Assembly (NCBI RefSeq): GCF_900103175.1
Contig: NZ_FNLF01000002.1
Location: 2,618,136-2,682,135, forward strand
Source: Tsukamurella pulmonis
Lineage (GTDB): Bacteria > Actinomycetota > Actinomycetes > Mycobacteriales > Mycobacteriaceae
Reading direction: 5' to 3'
DNA length: 64,000 nucleotides
Shown here in pieces: positions 36,240 to 47,322 of this stretch. The notes beneath the pieces are model-generated. The model was not told the DNA's origin. It worked only from the letters and a program-made list of their open reading frames with translations, and made no database searches. The position numbers were made by a program, and so were the translations under genes. Position 1 is the stretch's first letter. Each line of letters opens with the position of its first letter.

Positions 36240-37843
36240 CGACTCTCACCACGTCGTACTGGCCGGCCGACGAGTCCCGTCCCGTGCTCGAGGTCACCGT
36301 CGGCGATCTCCTGCGCGGCGCCGCGGCGGAGGTGCCCGACACCCCCGCGCTGGTGTCGATCGGCAGGGGCCGTCCGCCCCGGACCTGGACCTACGCGGAG
36401 CTTCTCGACGATGCCGAGCGCGCCGCGGCGTGGTTGGCGGAGCGCTACCGCCCGGGCGAGCACATCGCCGTGTGGGCGCCGAACGTCCCGGAGTGGGTCG
36501 TGCTGCAGTACGGCGCCGCCCTGGCGGGGCTGGTGCTGGCGGCGGTCAATCCCGCCCTCCGCGTGGGCGAACTGTCCCACGCCCTGGTGACGGCGGAGGT
36601 GTCGGGGGTCTTCCACGTCGGCGAGCACCGCGGTACCGATATGCGTGCCATTCTCGACGTGGCCGTGGCCCACGCACCGCGGGTGCGCGAGTGCGTCGAC
36701 CTCGTCGACTGGCTCGATGCGGTCCGGGCTACTCCCCGCAGCGACGCGCTGCCCCCGGTCGATGCGCACGATCCGACTCAGCTGCAGTTCACGTCGGGAA
36801 CGACGGGGCCGGCGAAGGCCGCGATGCTCTCCCACCGGGCGATGGTCACGAACGCGGCGTACGTGCGCGACCGCTGCGGGGCGACGCGCGGGGCGACCTA
36901 CGCGACCGCGCTCCCCCTCTTCCACACCGCCGGTTGCGGTCTCGCCGGGCTCGGTTCGGTCCACCACCGCGCGACACTGGTGCTCGCGGAGGCCTTCGAC
37001 CCCGGGCTGCTCCTCGAAGCGATCGAGACGTACCGGGTCGAGGCCGTCGGCGGCGTGCCGACGATGTTGCAGGCGATGCTCGCCCACCCCGACAACGCTC
37101 GGACGGACCTCAGTTCGCTCCGGGTCCTGATGTCCGGCGGCGACATGGTCCCGCCCGCCCTGGTCGATGCGTGGGCGGCGCGGTGCGGCGCGGCGATGAG
37201 CGCGGTGTACGGGCAGACCGAGCTCAGCCCGGTCGTCTGCCAGACCGGCCCGGCGGACCAGCGCGACGACGTGCTCCACACCGCCGGCCGCCCGTTGCCG
37301 AACGTCGAGGTCTCGATCCGTGACCCGTATACGGAGTCGGTCCAGGACCTCGGCGCCGCCGGGGAGATCTGTGCGCGCGGCTACCAGAACATGCTCGGCT
37401 ATTACGGGCGCCCCGAGGAGACGGCCCGCGCCATCGACGCCGACGGGTGGCTGCACACGGGCGATCTCGGCACCATGGACGCGCGCGGCTACGTCACCGT
37501 CACCGGCCGCTTGAAGGACCTGATCATCCGCGGCGGCGAGAACATCGCGCCCGCCGAGATCGAGGACGCGCTCGCCACGCATCCCGCCGTCGAGCAGGTG
37601 GCCGTCCTCGGGATCCCGGATCCGCAGTGGGGCGAGACGGTGGCCGCGGTCCTCACCCTGCGCCCCGGGGCGGCGCGGCCCACGACGGCGGACCTGCACG
37701 GGTTCATGCGCTCGACGCTCGCCCCGCACAAGACGCCCACCACGTGGCTCGTGGCGGAGGAACTGCCCCGCAACGCCATGGGCAAGCTGCAGAAGTTCGC
37801 ACTGCGCGAGCGATGGGCGAAGGGCGACCTGACACCATTGTGA
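36236..37843 (+). CDS. Acyl-CoA synthetase / AMP-dependent ligase (FadD-type)
   Basis: A 535-residue ANL-superfamily enzyme. The P-loop is FTSGTTGPAK near residue 186; other motifs are YGQTELSPV, GEICARGYQNMLGYYGRPEET, DGWLHTGDLG and GRLKDLIIRGGENIAPAEIE, with the C-terminal catalytic Lys in MGKLQKFAL. It adenylates a carboxylic acid and transfers it to CoA, supplying the neighbouring crotonase. The substrate is unknown. Its ATG overlaps the previous stop (ATGA) and the TetR gene follows 2 nt after its own stop. Confidence 0.87.
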   Translation: MTTLTTSYWPADESRPVLEVTVGDLLRGAAAEVPDTPALVSIGRGRPPRTWTYAELLDDAERAAAWLAERYRPGEHIAVWAPNVPEWVVLQYGAALAGLVLAAVNPALRVGELSHALVTAEVSGVFHVGEHRGTDMRAILDVAVAHAPRVRECVDLVDWLDAVRATPRSDALPPVDAHDPTQLQFTSGTTGPAKAAMLSHRAMVTNAAYVRDRCGATRGATYATALPLFHTAGCGLAGLGSVHHRATLVLAEAFDPGLLLEAIETYRVEAVGGVPTMLQAMLAHPDNARTDLSSLRVLMSGGDMVPPALVDAWAARCGAAMSAVYGQTELSPVVCQTGPADQRDDVLHTAGRPLPNVEVSIRDPYTESVQDLGAAGEICARGYQNMLGYYGRPEETARAIDADGWLHTGDLGTMDARGYVTVTGRLKDLIIRGGENIAPAEIEDALATHPAVEQVAVLGIPDPQWGETVAAVLTLRPGAARPTTADLHGFMRSTLAPHKTPTTWLVAEELPRNAMGKLQKFALRERWAKGDLTPL

Positions 37844-37845
37844 CC

Positions 37846-38475
37846 ATGTCACGCGCGGAGCAGAAGGAGCTCACCCGGCAGCGGCTGCTCGACGCCACGA
37901 TCGCCAGCCTGGTCACCCACGGCTACGCCGGCACCACCACGCAGCGGATCCAGGAGGCCGCGGGTGTCTCCCGCGGCGCCCTGCTGCACCACTTCGGCTC
38001 GAAGTCCGAGCTGCTCGTCGCCGCGATCCATCACGTCGCCGACCTGCGCCTGCAGCAGGTCACCGACATGACGGAGGGATTCGACCGTGCGCCGGATCCG
38101 TTGCGCGCCATGGTCGCGGCGATCCGCTCCGCGATGAGCGGACCGCACTTCCAGGCCGCCCTGGAGCTGTGGTCGGCCTCGCGCACCGACCCGCTCCTAG
38201 CGGACGCGCTGCTGCCCGCCGAGCGACGGCTCGGCCGGGAGCTCCGCTCCATCTTCGACGAGCACGCCGGGATCGAGGACCCCGAGCAGCGCCGGGTGAC
38301 CTTCGAATCGCTCATGGCGCTGGTGCGCGGCCTGGAACTGACGCGGCACCTCCGCGCGGATCGCGCCGTCGCGGACGCCGTCGTCGAGAACTGGTTGGCG
38401 ACGGTGCCGCGGGCCGAGGCCCGGGGCGCCGCCGAGGCCCGCGATCCGGGGGCCGTCAGCCGTAGCGCGCCGTGA
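37846..38475 (+). CDS. TetR-family transcriptional regulator
   Basis: A 209-residue regulator. The HTH is RQRLLDATIASLVTHGYAGTTTQRIQEAAGVSRGALLHHFGSK (residues about 10-55, described in pieces: recognition helix VSRGALLHHF). It is followed by an all-helical ligand-binding domain with DPLRAMVAAIRSAM and FESLMALVRGLELTRHL. It is the last gene of the acyl-CoA operon and the probable binder of the dyad at 35275-35292, with release by an acyl-CoA. It ends 20 nt inside the convergent membrane-protein gene. Confidence 0.85.
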   Translation: MSRAEQKELTRQRLLDATIASLVTHGYAGTTTQRIQEAAGVSRGALLHHFGSKSELLVAAIHHVADLRLQQVTDMTEGFDRAPDPLRAMVAAIRSAMSGPHFQAALELWSASRTDPLLADALLPAERRLGRELRSIFDEHAGIEDPEQRRVTFESLMALVRGLELTRHLRADRAVADAVVENWLATVPRAEARGAAEARDPGAVSRSAP

Positions 38476-39712
38476 GGTAGTCGACGAGCCGGGAGCGGAC
38501 GCTCGCAAGCTGCTCCTCCCCGCCGTCGGACAGGAACCAGGCGTCGCGGAGCAGCTGGAGCTCGGGCGGGTAGTCGTCGCGGTCGCCGTGGAAGTCGATG
38601 CGGCGGAGCAGTGACGACTCGCGCACCACCCGCCCGTCGACCACCGCCCGATACGCGGCGGCCTCGAGCACGTCGATCTCAGCGTCGCGCTCGGTCGGCG
38701 CGTAGGCGATCTCCGTCGCCGCGCGATCGAGGACGGGGAGCAGTTCGGAGCGGGGCGCATCGGGCGCGGCCATCGCCAGTTCCGTCCACGCCTCCCCCGG
38801 CAGCTCTGCGACGATCTCGGCGGCCGCCTGCGGCACCTGGGGCGAGACGAGGAGGCCGTGACGGTACTCCGCGACCAGTGCCCGCGCCCGCGCAGGCGCT
38901 CCGGTGAAGCGCCGTTGGACCGCCTCGGGGAGAGCCGGACCGTACCGGGCCGCCAGTGAATCGGCGAGGAGAACGCGCAGCTCGACGGCGCGTGCACGCC
39001 GCGCCTCGAGGCGCGGCGATGCGCTCTCGGACATCGGGAGCGCGAGCGCCTCGGCGGTCGCCAAGCGGGTGCGGGGGTCATCGCCGCACAGGGCGGCGTA
39101 GACCAGCCGTTCGACGGTGTCCGCACGCGCCACCTCATCGTTCGGGGCGTAGTCGAGCGCGAGCGCCGCGCGATCGACGGTGGCTTCGAGCCCGTCCTGT
39201 CCCTGCCACGCGGCGAGGTCCGACCAGGCGGCACGGTCGACCAGTGAGGGCGCGAGCTCCGCCGCCAGCGCGGGGACGAACCCGGGGGCGATCAGGCCGC
39301 GACGGTACGCGGCCACCACGTACCGGGCGCGCGCCGTCGGATCGGCGAAGTGTTCGCGCACCTCATCGGTGAACCGCGCCGGATCCACCCGCGTCGGCAG
39401 CGCCGCAGCGGGCGCTCCCGAACGCACGTGTCCGCGAAGCATCGCGAACAGATCCTCCGTCCCGAACATGATCGTGAGCCCGATTCCCAATCCGAGCTTC
39501 TCGGCGAACGCCGAGCCGGGCACGAGGGCGGAGAAGGAGCCCATCAGCACGGCGGTCGCGGCGACGCCGAGCACGAAGGCCGCCACTCGATCGCCCCGAG
39601 TGGGCGCCGTCACGAACGGGCCCACCACCGCACCGATGACGCCACCCAGGACGAGGCCGGTCACCACGGCGCCGACGCCCGCGCCCGCCAGCCCCCACAA
39701 GAACTCCGTCAT
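38456..39712 (-). CDS. Unknown membrane protein with a tandemly duplicated cytosolic module
   Basis: A 418-residue protein with three hydrophobic segments in the first 95 residues (GVGAVVTGLVLGGVIGAVVG and two more). It has two copies of a module of about 95 residues in the remainder. Copy 1 (about 112-210) has FADPTARARYVVAAYRRGL, AWSDLA and DRAALALDYAP; copy 2 (about 262-360) has FTGAPARARALVAEYRHGL, AWTELA and DRAATEIAYAP. I do not recognise the family. It is coupled to the upstream small membrane protein (ATGA overlap), so the two are likely partners. Confidence 0.6.
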   Translation of the reverse strand: MTEFLWGLAGAGVGAVVTGLVLGGVIGAVVGPFVTAPTRGDRVAAFVLGVAATAVLMGSFSALVPGSAFAEKLGLGIGLTIMFGTEDLFAMLRGHVRSGAPAAALPTRVDPARFTDEVREHFADPTARARYVVAAYRRGLIAPGFVPALAAELAPSLVDRAAWSDLAAWQGQDGLEATVDRAALALDYAPNDEVARADTVERLVYAALCGDDPRTRLATAEALALPMSESASPRLEARRARAVELRVLLADSLAARYGPALPEAVQRRFTGAPARARALVAEYRHGLLVSPQVPQAAAEIVAELPGEAWTELAMAAPDAPRSELLPVLDRAATEIAYAPTERDAEIDVLEAAAYRAVVDGRVVRESSLLRRIDFHGDRDDYPPELQLLRDAWFLSDGGEEQLASVRSRLVDYLTARYG

Positions 39713-40398
39713 ACCCGGGCTCCCTGTCCGAATCGCGCGCTGAGCAGCGCGAGCGCGCAGTCGCGGAACCCGCGGTCGATCGCGGGATCCCGCCACTCGT
39801 CGCCGGCCAGGAACGGGGCGGTGAGCCGTGGGACGGCCGCCGCAAGGGACGGCGAGGCTACCGTCCACCCGGCGAGCGCTGCCGCCTCGTGGATCAGGCG
39901 CGCGCCTTCGACGTAGTCGCCGGAGTCCAGTGCCCGGTACGCCCAGTAGGCGATGACCTCCGAGGCCGTCTCCGGCCGAGGCGGCGAGACGACGCTCATA
40001 CCGGCCAGCGCCGACCGGAACCCGGCGCTCGCGAAGTACTCCCGCGCCGCGGCCGGGATCGCCGCACGCGCGACCTCCACCGATGCCCGCTCGCGCCGCA
40101 GATCACGCCGGCTGCGGATCGCCGCGACGCCGAGGGCGAGGGCGAGCGCGAATGCGAAGGTCGTGAGAACGGCGAATCCGGTGACGAAGTCGGACCGGCG
40201 CACCGTCGCCGCGAAGACCAGCGCACCCACCCACGCGAGCCCGAACCCGAGCAGGACATCGGCCGGCCGGAACAGGAAGCGTTCGCGCCGCGCGTGACGC
40301 GCCGCCAGCCAGGTCAACGCACCCGCGACGATCACGAACGTCACCAGTCCGACGAGCAGCCCCGTCTGATAGCCCGCGCCATCGCCCCGACTCCCCAT
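39709..40398 (-). CDS. Unknown three-helix membrane protein coupled to the duplicated-module protein
   Basis: A 229-residue protein: three hydrophobic segments (GLLVGLVTFVIVAGALTW, PADVLLGFGLAWVGALVFAA, FAVLTTFAFALALALGVAA), a basic loop RSRRDLRRE, and a cytosolic alpha-helical domain of about 120 residues. The layout, with membrane helices first and a soluble helical tail, parallels the neighbour. ATG at 40398 lies 8 nt after a TAAACT box on this strand, a possible leaderless start; a TTG six codons earlier exists. I do not recognise the family; the role is unknown. Confidence 0.55.
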   Translation of the reverse strand: MGSRGDGAGYQTGLLVGLVTFVIVAGALTWLAARHARRERFLFRPADVLLGFGLAWVGALVFAATVRRSDFVTGFAVLTTFAFALALALGVAAIRSRRDLRRERASVEVARAAIPAAAREYFASAGFRSALAGMSVVSPPRPETASEVIAYWAYRALDSGDYVEGARLIHEAAALAGWTVASPSLAAAVPRLTAPFLAGDEWRDPAIDRGFRDCALALLSARFGQGARV

Positions 40399-40418
40399 AC
40401 TCGGAGAGTTTAACAAAC

Positions 40419-40435
40419 CGAATATGAAGTATTCG
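40419..40435. promoter_or_regulatory. Small AT-rich dyad upstream of the membrane-protein pair
   Basis: CGAATA-TGAAG-TATTCG is a perfect inverted repeat in an AT-rich pocket between gcvP (3' end) and the membrane pair (5' end). It could be an operator for the pair or a weak terminator of gcvP; there is no way to tell by reading. Confidence 0.35.
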
Positions 40436-40466
40436 AATCTTTATCGCCGGCGTTGTACCGGGGTGT

Positions 40467-43298
<2,832 letters not shown>

Positions 43299-43319
43299 TG
43301 GGGACCTCCGGGCCGGGTG

Positions 43320-43453
43320 CCCTCTCCCTCAGTCGCCGGCGGCTCCAGAGGCGCCCAACCCACGTGGTCCTGGTGCCTGAGAGATTGACGGAGAGGTGTT
43401 GCTCCTTCGGCGCCCGCGGCCCGTCTACTGCCGGTCCGGCGGACTCTCCCACG
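43320..43453 (-). promoter_or_regulatory. Glycine riboswitch upstream of gcvP
   Basis: On the minus strand the leader shows the gcvT-element core: GGGAGAGTCCGCC, then GCGCCGAAGGAGCAA, then CTCTCAGGCACCAGGACC. One complete aptamer is present. What follows (CCTCTGGAGCCGCC, then GAGGGAGAGG) looks like a shortened second or ghost aptamer rather than a full tandem copy. Glycine binding is expected to switch gcvP on. Confidence 0.88.
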
Positions 43454-43504
43454 CGGTGTTGCGACGCACGGCGATTCTAACGCATTTCAGTAGGACGCCC
43501 GTAC

Positions 43505-43526
43505 GGTGACTATCCGGTGACTATCC
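43505..43526. repeat. 11-bp tandem duplication at the end of the MerR (Rv1830-like) gene
   Basis: GGTGACTATCC occurs twice head to tail. The stop codon of the MerR gene lies in the second copy, so a second in-phase-looking stop context is repeated just downstream. Probably a slippage event with no function. Confidence 0.7.
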
Positions 43527-44135
43527 GGTGGCGCGGGCGCGGTTGCGACGGCGCGAGGCCAGCTCGTCCTCGGGCGCGGACTCGGCGGCCACCCCGTCGG
43601 CGCGCTCGCCCGGGAAGTCGGCGATGGTGCCGGTCAGCTCGCGCATCGCGCCGGAGACGGCGATCCCGAAGACCCCCTGGCCGTGCTGCAGGAGGTCGAC
43701 GACCTCCTCGGCGCTGGTGCACTCGTAGACGGTGGTGCCGTCGGAGAAGAGCGTGATGCGGGCCAGATCCTCGACGCCGCGCTGGCGGAGGTGATCGACG
43801 GCGACGCGGATGTTCTGCAGGGAGATGCCGGTGTCGAGTAGGCGCTTGACGATCTTGAGCACCAGCACGTCCTTGAAGGAGTACAGGCGCTGCGTGCCCG
43901 AGCCGCCGGCGCTGCGGATCGACGGGACGACCAGCGAGGTGCGCGCCCAGTAGTCCAGCTGGCGGTACGTGATGCCGGCGATCTGGCAGGCGCTGGGTCC
44001 GCGGTAGCCGAGCAGCTCGTCCGGGATGGTGTCGTTCGGGAACAGGCCCGGCGCGATGTCGTCGAGCGAGCCCTGCGTGCCCATGGCGGAATCCGCCTGC
44101 GGCGCGTTCTGCCCGGTGCCGTCCTGATCGGTCAC
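43521..44135 (-). CDS. MerR-family regulator, Rv1830 (resR/mcdR)-like
   Basis: A 204-residue protein with a MerR HTH at about residues 50-120: GPSACQIAGITYRQLDYWART, then SGTQRLYSFKDVLVLKIVKRLLDTGISL. A C-terminal domain follows (ITLFSDGTTVYECTSAEEVVDLL). Position and sequence match Rv1830, known as resR or mcdR, which affects growth and division recovery in M. tuberculosis. The GTG at 44135 has AGGGAG before it; ATGs at 44150 and 44063 are alternatives. A MerR-type dyad (44286-44304) lies in its promoter. Confidence 0.82.
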   Translation of the reverse strand: MTDQDGTGQNAPQADSAMGTQGSLDDIAPGLFPNDTIPDELLGYRGPSACQIAGITYRQLDYWARTSLVVPSIRSAGGSGTQRLYSFKDVLVLKIVKRLLDTGISLQNIRVAVDHLRQRGVEDLARITLFSDGTTVYECTSAEEVVDLLQHGQGVFGIAVSGAMRELTGTIADFPGERADGVAAESAPEDELASRRRNRARATG

Positions 44136-44285
44136 TGCCGTCTCCCTCATGAGGTCCGTGCGCACTCCTGAGAGTACGCCTGCCGCGCGGCGGCCGTCGG
44201 TGTAATTCCCCCGGTGCCATTCGCGGTGTGTTCGGCGTGAACGCTAGGGCGCGGAGAGCGCCGAATCAACGCGACACACCGACAC

Positions 44286-44304
44286 CCTCAAGTTGAAGTT
44301 GAGG
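44286..44304. promoter_or_regulatory. MerR-type 19-bp dyad upstream of the Rv1830-like gene
   Basis: CCTCAA-N7-TTGAGG, perfect 6-bp arms with a 7-nt spacer, 150-170 bp upstream of the MerR start and just after the nuclease gene. The dyad length fits the 19-bp-spacer promoters remodelled by MerR proteins. Either the Rv1830-like or the Rv1828-like MerR could be the binder. Confidence 0.5.
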
Positions 44305-44339
44305 TCGAGATCGAATCGTGACCTCGGGACGGCTCGCCG

Positions 44340-44858
44340 TCAGGACTCGCCGGGCGCCTTGAAGTCGTCCGCGGAGATGGAATCGAGGAACTCCTTGAAC
44401 GCCTCGACCTCTTCATCCGCGGGCGGCTCCGCGCCGGATTCGCTTGCCTCCGCATCGATCTCCTCGTCCGGCAGGAGCAGACCGGCCTCGGCCAGCACCT
44501 CCTCCTCGGCGAAGATCGGCACCTCCAGCCGCACGGCCATCGCCACGGAGTCCGACGGGCGGGCCGAGACGGTCTCGTCACCGTCGAGGACGAGGTCGGC
44601 GAAGAACGTGCCCTCCTGCAGGCCCGTGATCCGCACCTCGGTGAGCGAGCGCCCCACGGTCTCGAGCAGATCCGCGATGAGATCGTGCGTGAGCGGGCGG
44701 CGGGGCTCGACGCCCTGCAGCTTGATCGCGATCGCGGTGGCCTCGCCCTGCCCGATCCAGATGGGCAGGTACCGGGGGCCGGAGACCTCGCGCAGGAGCA
44801 GCACGGGATCGTTCTGCGGCGGGTCCATACGGATGCCCGCGACGGTCATCTCGATCAT
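44340..44858 (-). CDS. Bifunctional nuclease (BFN/DUF151) domain protein, Rv1829-like
   Basis: A 172-residue protein of the bifunctional nuclease (DUF151) family: GIRMDPPQNDPVLLLRE, RYLPIWIGQGEATAIAIKLQGVEPRRPLTHDL and DARPSDSVAMAVR-like core (here SARPSDSVAMAVRLEVPIF). Plant relatives have DNase/RNase activity; the bacterial role is unknown. It has an acidic C-terminal tail. It is sandwiched between the two MerR genes exactly as in M. tuberculosis. Confidence 0.85.
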   Translation of the reverse strand: MIEMTVAGIRMDPPQNDPVLLLREVSGPRYLPIWIGQGEATAIAIKLQGVEPRRPLTHDLIADLLETVGRSLTEVRITGLQEGTFFADLVLDGDETVSARPSDSVAMAVRLEVPIFAEEEVLAEAGLLLPDEEIDAEASESGAEPPADEEVEAFKEFLDSISADDFKAPGES

Positions 44859-44904
44859 GGTTCCAGCTTACCGGCGCGACACGGGATTCGAACGCGGAGT
44901 CCGT

Positions 44905-45639
44905 TCAGCGCACCGCGTCCTTGACGGCGGCCTTGACGAGCTGGGTGTGGAACGTGACCGACAGGGCCGCCAGCTCGCGCACCAGCTCGGCCGCGCGCTC
45001 GGCGGCGCCGGCGTCCCCACCGCGCGCGACGGGGTTCGCGATCTGCGCGATCAGGCCGGCCTCACGATCGGCCGAGGTCTTGAAGGCGCGCAAATGGCGT
45101 GCCTCCAGGCCGTACTCCGCCAGGGCCTTGGCCGCCTGCACGAGGGCGACCGCGTCCTCGTCGAAGAAGCCGGCCTTGCCGGAGGTCAGGAGCGCCGAGC
45201 GCTCCAGCTCGCGCAGGAAGGCCTCGTCGGCCCCCGAGCGGGCGAGCAGGTCCGCGCGGCTGATCCGGGTCTGCCGGCGCGCGGAGAAGTCGGTGGCGGG
45301 CGCCGTCTTGGACGACACCGCAGCGAGGGCGCGGGGCGCACGCGGAGCGGGGCCCTCGACGGCCTCGCCCCGATCGTGCGCGTCCAGCTGCTCCTTGATG
45401 ATCTTGAGCGGCAGGTAGTAGTCGCGCTGCGCGGTGAGCACGTACTTCAGTCGCTCGCAATCCTTCGGCGAGAACCGCCGGTACCCCGAAGGGGACCGGT
45501 CGGGCGTGACCAGCCCCTCCGACTCGAGGAATCGGATCTTGGAGATGGTCACGTCCGGGAACTCGTCACGAAGGCGTTCGAGGACGGCCCCGATCGACAT
45601 CGCGCTCGGGGCCGCCGATTCCTGGCGTGGGGCCGTCAC
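44905..45639 (-). CDS. ftsR: MerR-family regulator FtsR (Rv1828-like)
   Basis: A 244-residue regulator with the MerR HTH at residues 13-80: SIGAVLERLRDEFPDVTISKIRFLESEGLV, then SGYRRFSPKDCERLKYVLTAQRDYYLPLKIIKEQLDA. The effector region (about 125-240) ends in a helix pair. It is the orthologue of Rv1828 and of C. glutamicum FtsR, which activates ftsZ and other division genes. The GTG start is 5 nt downstream of the garA stop, so the two genes are coupled. Confidence 0.85.
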   Translation of the reverse strand: MTAPRQESAAPSAMSIGAVLERLRDEFPDVTISKIRFLESEGLVTPDRSPSGYRRFSPKDCERLKYVLTAQRDYYLPLKIIKEQLDAHDRGEAVEGPAPRAPRALAAVSSKTAPATDFSARRQTRISRADLLARSGADEAFLRELERSALLTSGKAGFFDEDAVALVQAAKALAEYGLEARHLRAFKTSADREAGLIAQIANPVARGGDAGAAERAAELVRELAALSVTFHTQLVKAAVKDAVR

Positions 45640-45644
45640 AGGGG

Positions 45645-46085
45645 TCAGCCGGCCGCCGGGACGAAGAAGACCAGGCGGAACTTGCCGATCTGGACCTCAT
45701 CGCCGTGCGAGAGCGGCGAGGCGTCCACCGGCTCGCGATTGACGTACGTGCCGTTGAGGCTGCCCACGTCGACGACGGTGAAGCCGCCCTCGACCGAGCG
45801 GAACTCGGCGTGGCGACGCGAGACCGTCACGTCGTCGAGGAAGATGTCGCTGTCGGGGTGGCGGCCGGCGGAGGTGGTCTCCTGGTCCAGCAGGAAGCGG
45901 GAACCCGCGTTCGGGCCGCGCTTGACCACGAGCAGGGCCGCGCCGGCCGGGAGGTTCTCGAGGCCCGAGACGGGCGCATCGCTCTCGGATCCGCCGGAGG
46001 CGTCCATCTCGCGGATGATGTCGGCGCGGAACACCGAAGTGGTCTCAACGGGGGCCGATTCGTTGCCCTTGTCGTTCTCGCTCAC
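45645..46085 (-). CDS. garA: GarA, FHA-domain metabolic regulator
   Basis: A 146-residue protein with the N-terminal phosphorylation motif ETTSVFR (Thr15/Thr16) and a C-terminal FHA domain: SAGRHPDSDIFLDDVTVSRRHAEF and DVGSLNGTYVNREPV, which contain the phosphothreonine-binding R, S, H and N residues. In mycobacteria GarA, when phosphorylated by PknG/PknB, folds onto itself and stops inhibiting glutamate and 2-oxoglutarate enzymes. It corresponds to Rv1827 and lies between gcvH and ftsR, as in M. tuberculosis. Confidence 0.92.
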   Translation of the reverse strand: MSENDKGNESAPVETTSVFRADIIREMDASGGSESDAPVSGLENLPAGAALLVVKRGPNAGSRFLLDQETTSAGRHPDSDIFLDDVTVSRRHAEFRSVEGGFTVVDVGSLNGTYVNREPVDASPLSHGDEVQIGKFRLVFFVPAAG

Positions 46086-46111
46086 ATCGCTCCTTCGTCA
46101 GTGATTACTGC

Positions 46112-46146
46112 ACAGGTCTGTAGTTCACGACACCTGATGGACCTGT
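46112..46146. promoter_or_regulatory. Inverted repeat upstream of garA
   Basis: ACAGGTC (46112-46118) and its complement GACCTGT (46140-46146) flank 21 nt in the garA leader. It may be an operator or a leader stem. Confidence 0.35.
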
Positions 46147-46222
46147 CGTCCACGGTACCGTGCCGGGCCCCTCGAGGGCGGCCGGATTCGGCGGCTCTAA
46201 AGCCGTTCTAAGGAAAGACGTT

Positions 46223-46627
46223 CTACGCGTCGGCGGTGAGGGCCTTGTAGGCGTCGGCGTCGAGCAGCTCACCCAGCGCGGTCTGCAGATCCTCGGGAGA
46301 CGCGGCCTCGATCTCCACGATCCAGCCCTCGCCGTACGGGTCCGAGTTGATCATGTCGGGGCTCGAGTCGAGCTCACCGTTGATCGCCACGACGGTGCCG
46401 GCCAGCGGCGCGTAGATGTCGGAGACGCTCTTGGTGGACTCGACCTCCGCGAACGAGTCGCCCGAGGCGACGTCCGCGCCGTCCTCGGGCAGCTGCACGA
46501 AGACGACGTCGCCGAGCTGATCCTGCGCGAAGTCGGTGATCCCGATGCGGACCACCGTCTCGCTCTTCTTCAGCAGCCACTCGTGATCAGGGGTGTACAG
46601 CAGTTCTCCGGGGAAGCTGGCGCTCAA
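46223..46627 (-). CDS. gcvH: Glycine cleavage H-protein
   Basis: A 134-residue lipoyl carrier. The lipoylated Lys66 is in ESTKSVSD, and IGITDFAQDQLGDVVFVQLPE and the C-terminal GWIVEIE are family marks. The carrier shuttles the aminomethyl group from GcvP to GcvT. It begins with TTG at 46627, which has AAAGGA at the right distance and gives the family N-terminus (SFPGELLYTPDHEWL). It corresponds to Rv1826. gcvT is not in the window. Confidence 0.93.
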   Translation of the reverse strand: MSASFPGELLYTPDHEWLLKKSETVVRIGITDFAQDQLGDVVFVQLPEDGADVASGDSFAEVESTKSVSDIYAPLAGTVVAINGELDSSPDMINSDPYGEGWIVEIEAASPEDLQTALGELLDADAYKALTADA

Positions 46628-46718
46628 CGGGGATGTCCTTTCACGAGGGCTGTGCGGGGCCGCGCAGCGGGTTACAACTTAGTGGGCGGCACGATGATTG
46701 AGCAACACACCCCCCGGT

Positions 46719-47315
46719 TTACCGCACCCGGGGCAGGTCACGCACCACCAGGACGGTCTGCCACCAGTACAGCACCAGGGTCCACCAGTACATGCCGAGT
46801 CCCCAGATGAGGAACGCCCAGCCCAGCGGGTGCATCACGGCGCCGAGAGTGTTGTCGAACGTCCCCGCCAGGAGCATCGGCAACGCGTACATGAGCGCCA
46901 GCGTCGCGGCCTTGCCGAGGTAGAGCGTGGGCAGCGCGGTCAGGCCCCGGCTGCGCAGCAGCGGGACCGTCCCGGCGAGGATCACCTCCCGGCCGATCAG
47001 CAGGCCGATCACCCACCACGGCAGGATCTCGCGGAGGCCGAACGCGATCGGGACCGCGATCATGTAGAGCCGATCCGCGGCGGGGTCGAGCAACTCCCCC
47101 AGGCGGGTCTGCTGATCGAGCAGCCGGGCGAGCTTGCCGTCGAGCCAGTCGGTGAACCCCGAGACCATCAGCACCGCGAGCGCCCAGCCGTCCGCCTCGC
47201 GCACCAGCAACAGCCACAGGAACAGCGGCACGCCCAGCAGGCGCAGCAGGCTCAGGGCGTTGGGCACGTTGAGCGCGCTGGGCTCCGACGACGCCTGTGG
47301 CCCGGGATCGCTCAC
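46719..47315 (-). CDS. CDP-alcohol phosphatidyltransferase (PgsA2-like)
   Basis: A 198-residue membrane enzyme with the CDP-OH-P transferase signature split as DWLDGKLAR and GELLDPAADRLYM: the Asp-x2-Asp-Gly-x2-Ala-Arg-x8-Gly-x3-Asp-x3-Asp pattern. It has about five to six membrane helices. It condenses CDP-diacylglycerol with an alcohol such as glycerol-3-phosphate; the exact product is not readable. It corresponds by position to Rv1822 (pgsA2), ahead of secA2 on the same strand in the reverse direction, and is 7 nt from the secA2 stop. Confidence 0.85.
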   Translation of the reverse strand: MSDPGPQASSEPSALNVPNALSLLRLLGVPLFLWLLLVREADGWALAVLMVSGFTDWLDGKLARLLDQQTRLGELLDPAADRLYMIAVPIAFGLREILPWWVIGLLIGREVILAGTVPLLRSRGLTALPTLYLGKAATLALMYALPMLLAGTFDNTLGAVMHPLGWAFLIWGLGMYWWTLVLYWWQTVLVVRDLPRVR

Positions 47316-47322
47316 GTCCGGC

